A stretch of 52,485 nucleotides of DNA from Phenylobacterium sp. (lineage in GTDB: Bacteria; Pseudomonadota; Alphaproteobacteria; Caulobacterales; Caulobacteraceae), in NCBI RefSeq assembly GCF_030697925.1, contig NZ_JAUYOJ010000093.1, forward strand, positions 1 to 52,485, given 5' to 3'. Below are positions 51,291-52,485 of the stretch, one piece after another. The position numbers and the translations under genes are program-made. The notes under the pieces are model-generated. The model had not been told where the DNA came from and did no database searches. It worked only from the letters and a program-made list of their open reading frames with translations. Position 1 is the first letter of the stretch. Each line of letters starts with the position of its first letter.

Positions 51291-52349
51291 ATGGACGCCG
51301 TTATTCCCGCTTCCCTGCGCTACGGCCGCCAACAGTTAATGGCTAGCCATGCCTACGCCAAGCCGCACGACGAGGCGGGCTACCGTCTGCATGGCGGTTT
51401 CGACGCTCAGGGCGCCTATGTATCGCCCCGGGTGCTCCATCGCCAGCCGGCTGTGCGGGCCTGGGGCGCGGCGCTGGAAACCCGCGGCTGGCCGCTTATC
51501 GACGCCACCACCTCGCTGCTGCAACGGCCGAACTACCCCACCGTGGCGCAGGAGCGCGTGCTGTTGCAGAACGGCCTCGGCCAGAGTTTCTGGAATTCCC
51601 TCACTGTCACCGGGATCGTGGAGGCCCGCGGCAAGGCCCTGGTCAGCTACGTCCCGCCGGACATGCGCAAGCTGATCGTCGAGGATATCGACGACACCGC
51701 GACCGGACACCTTCACCTTGGCCTGCTCGAAGCCCACGGCATGGACGAGGGCGGTGGCGATCCCCACACACCGGACCTCGGCGCGCACGACGCCATGTGG
51801 TTCGCCTCCCGCGACCTGGTCTTCGGCAGGGGCGCCTACCCAATGCCCGCGCCGCCGGAGAGCATCTCGCGACCGGTCGCGACGGACCGGGAGATGCCCC
51901 TGATCGGCCCCGAATATGAGGGACTCATCAAGATGCTGATGAACGTCCTGATGATCGAGGTCCGGGCGGAATCGTTCTTCGCATTCTGTTGCGATGTCCT
52001 GCGCGATCCGACGCTCTTCATCGATCGGCGCGCCGCCGCCGACCAAGCGGCGGTTCTGGTCGAACGCATTCGCCAGGACGAGCAGATTCACGTCGGCTAC
52101 CTGCAGGCGGTGATCTCCGAACTTCGCAGCTTCACCTTCCGCACCCCTGACGGCCGCGAGGTCCCCGGCCGCGAGATCATCGACCCCGTCTGGGCCGATA
52201 TGGTGGACTGGCATGGACTTCGCGAACGTGAAGCCTCCCGTGGACGAACCCGCGCCGAGATCGAACGCCAGGCGATCGATATGCTGGGCCCCCAAGCCGG
52301 CGCTCGTCTGATCGCCGAGTTCGACAGCCTCGAGGCGGAGGCTACCTAG
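51291..52349 (+). CDS. Possible ferritin-like di-iron protein, unknown function
   Basis: A 352-residue protein starting at 51291 with GGAGGAAC upstream. Three helical segments carry acidic/His pairs in the spacing of carboxylate-bridged di-iron proteins: IVEDIDDTATGHLHLGLLE (E131, H140/H142), LMIEVRAESFFAFC (E223, E227) and IRQDEQIHVGYLQ (E264, H267 as ExxH). No signal peptide is present. The stop codon TAG at 52347 coincides with the start of the IS630-type end, so the natural C-terminus may have been cut off by the insertion. The family is not one I can name, so the di-iron assignment is inference. Confidence 0.6.
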   Translation: MDAVIPASLRYGRQQLMASHAYAKPHDEAGYRLHGGFDAQGAYVSPRVLHRQPAVRAWGAALETRGWPLIDATTSLLQRPNYPTVAQERVLLQNGLGQSFWNSLTVTGIVEARGKALVSYVPPDMRKLIVEDIDDTATGHLHLGLLEAHGMDEGGGDPHTPDLGAHDAMWFASRDLVFGRGAYPMPAPPESISRPVATDREMPLIGPEYEGLIKMLMNVLMIEVRAESFFAFCCDVLRDPTLFIDRRAAADQAAVLVERIRQDEQIHVGYLQAVISELRSFTFRTPDGREVPGREIIDPVWADMVDWHGLREREASRGRTRAEIERQAIDMLGPQAGARLIAEFDSLEAEAT

Positions 52350-52485
52350 AGCATGACCGTTTTAGCATGGAGCGTAGCCTGAGTTGACGAGGTAGTTGGC
52401 GCACTCGGTTGGGGTGAAGTGGTCGAGGAGTTGGCCGATGCGGCGCCAGGTGGCCTCGACGGTGCGTTCGGCGGCCTTGCGCAGC
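52347..52485 (-). mobile_element. IS630-type insertion sequence, 3' end
   Basis: The right end of the window holds one end of an insertion sequence: TA (target dinucleotide of IS630 elements) at 52347-52348, then GAGCATGACCGTTTTAGC as the likely terminal repeat, then the end of a transposase gene. The rest of the element lies outside the window. Confidence 0.7.
52362..52485 (-). CDS. IS630 family transposase, C-terminal part
   Basis: The minus strand encodes a C-terminus ending at a TAA (52362-52364) with residues LRKAAERTVEATWRRIGQLL, then DHFTPTECANYLVNSGYAPC. The ECANYLVNSGYAPC ending is typical of IS630-family transposases (ECxNYxxxxGY). Only about 40 residues are in the window; the catalytic DDE residues lie outside. 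Confidence 0.8.
   Translation of the reverse strand, partial: LRKAAERTVEATWRRIGQLLDHFTPTECANYLVNSGYAPC

Overview
The window is GC-rich DNA with tightly packed genes, several overlapping at ATGA, GTGA or TTGA. The gene families and their order (murA, DUF2948, hisD, UPF0262, infA, maf, RNase E/G, yacG; AST and PutA catabolism; a TonB-dependent receptor) point to an alphaproteobacterium of the Caulobacterales, probably Phenylobacterium or a close relative. A tRNA-His with G1:U72, A73 and no G-1 supports this placement. Assignments rest on reading protein motifs and gene context; no database search was run.

Left part (1-4200): a small membrane protein; a secreted beta-helix protein coupled to a diheme cytochrome c; and a leishmanolysin-like zinc metalloprotease.

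Amino-acid catabolism block (4200-18230): an ornithine cyclodeaminase family enzyme coupled to a malonyl-CoA synthetase and an Lrp regulator; the arginine succinyltransferase genes astA-astD-astB with a divergent Lrp regulator and an M20 hydrolase that may stand in for AstE; a GhrA-like reductase; and PutA with its divergent Lrp-type regulator PutR. Arginine and proline both end as glutamate here, and three Lrp/AsnC regulators lie within 8.5 kb.

Envelope energy and uptake (18260-32560): tRNA-His, exbB-exbD-tonB with a strong terminator, a Pro-rich membrane protein and a secreted M20 peptidase. Then follows a co-directional minus-strand block of TPR-sulfotransferase, TonB-dependent receptor, TetR/BetI-like regulator, Rieske oxygenase, FAD oxidoreductase and APC permease. 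A TetR-type palindrome lies just before the Rieske gene. This looks like uptake and oxidative breakdown of one unidentified, perhaps N-methylated, compound.

Conserved core block (32770-40400): tRNA-Phe, yacG, RNase E/G, maf, infA, LMW phosphatase, UPF0262, a glycine-zipper/SH3 protein with its own terminator, hisD, DUF2948, murA, a 46-residue conserved small protein, and tRNA-Thr.

Right part (40400-52485), downstream of tRNA-Thr, has the character of an accessory island: a truncated NUDIX gene, a broken malic enzyme gene, a phosphatase-like protein without its catalytic arginine, a receiver domain without its phospho-acceptor aspartate, and an IS630-type transposase at the right edge. It also carries pairs of XRE regulators, DUF983 proteins and spermidine-synthase-like proteins around a SulP anion transporter. 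The core REC-DUF983-XRE-SulP-SpeE-like-DUF983 genes are largely translationally coupled. A perfect FNR/FixK-type box, and a structured leader in front of an NhaD-like antiporter, are the clearest regulatory signals there.
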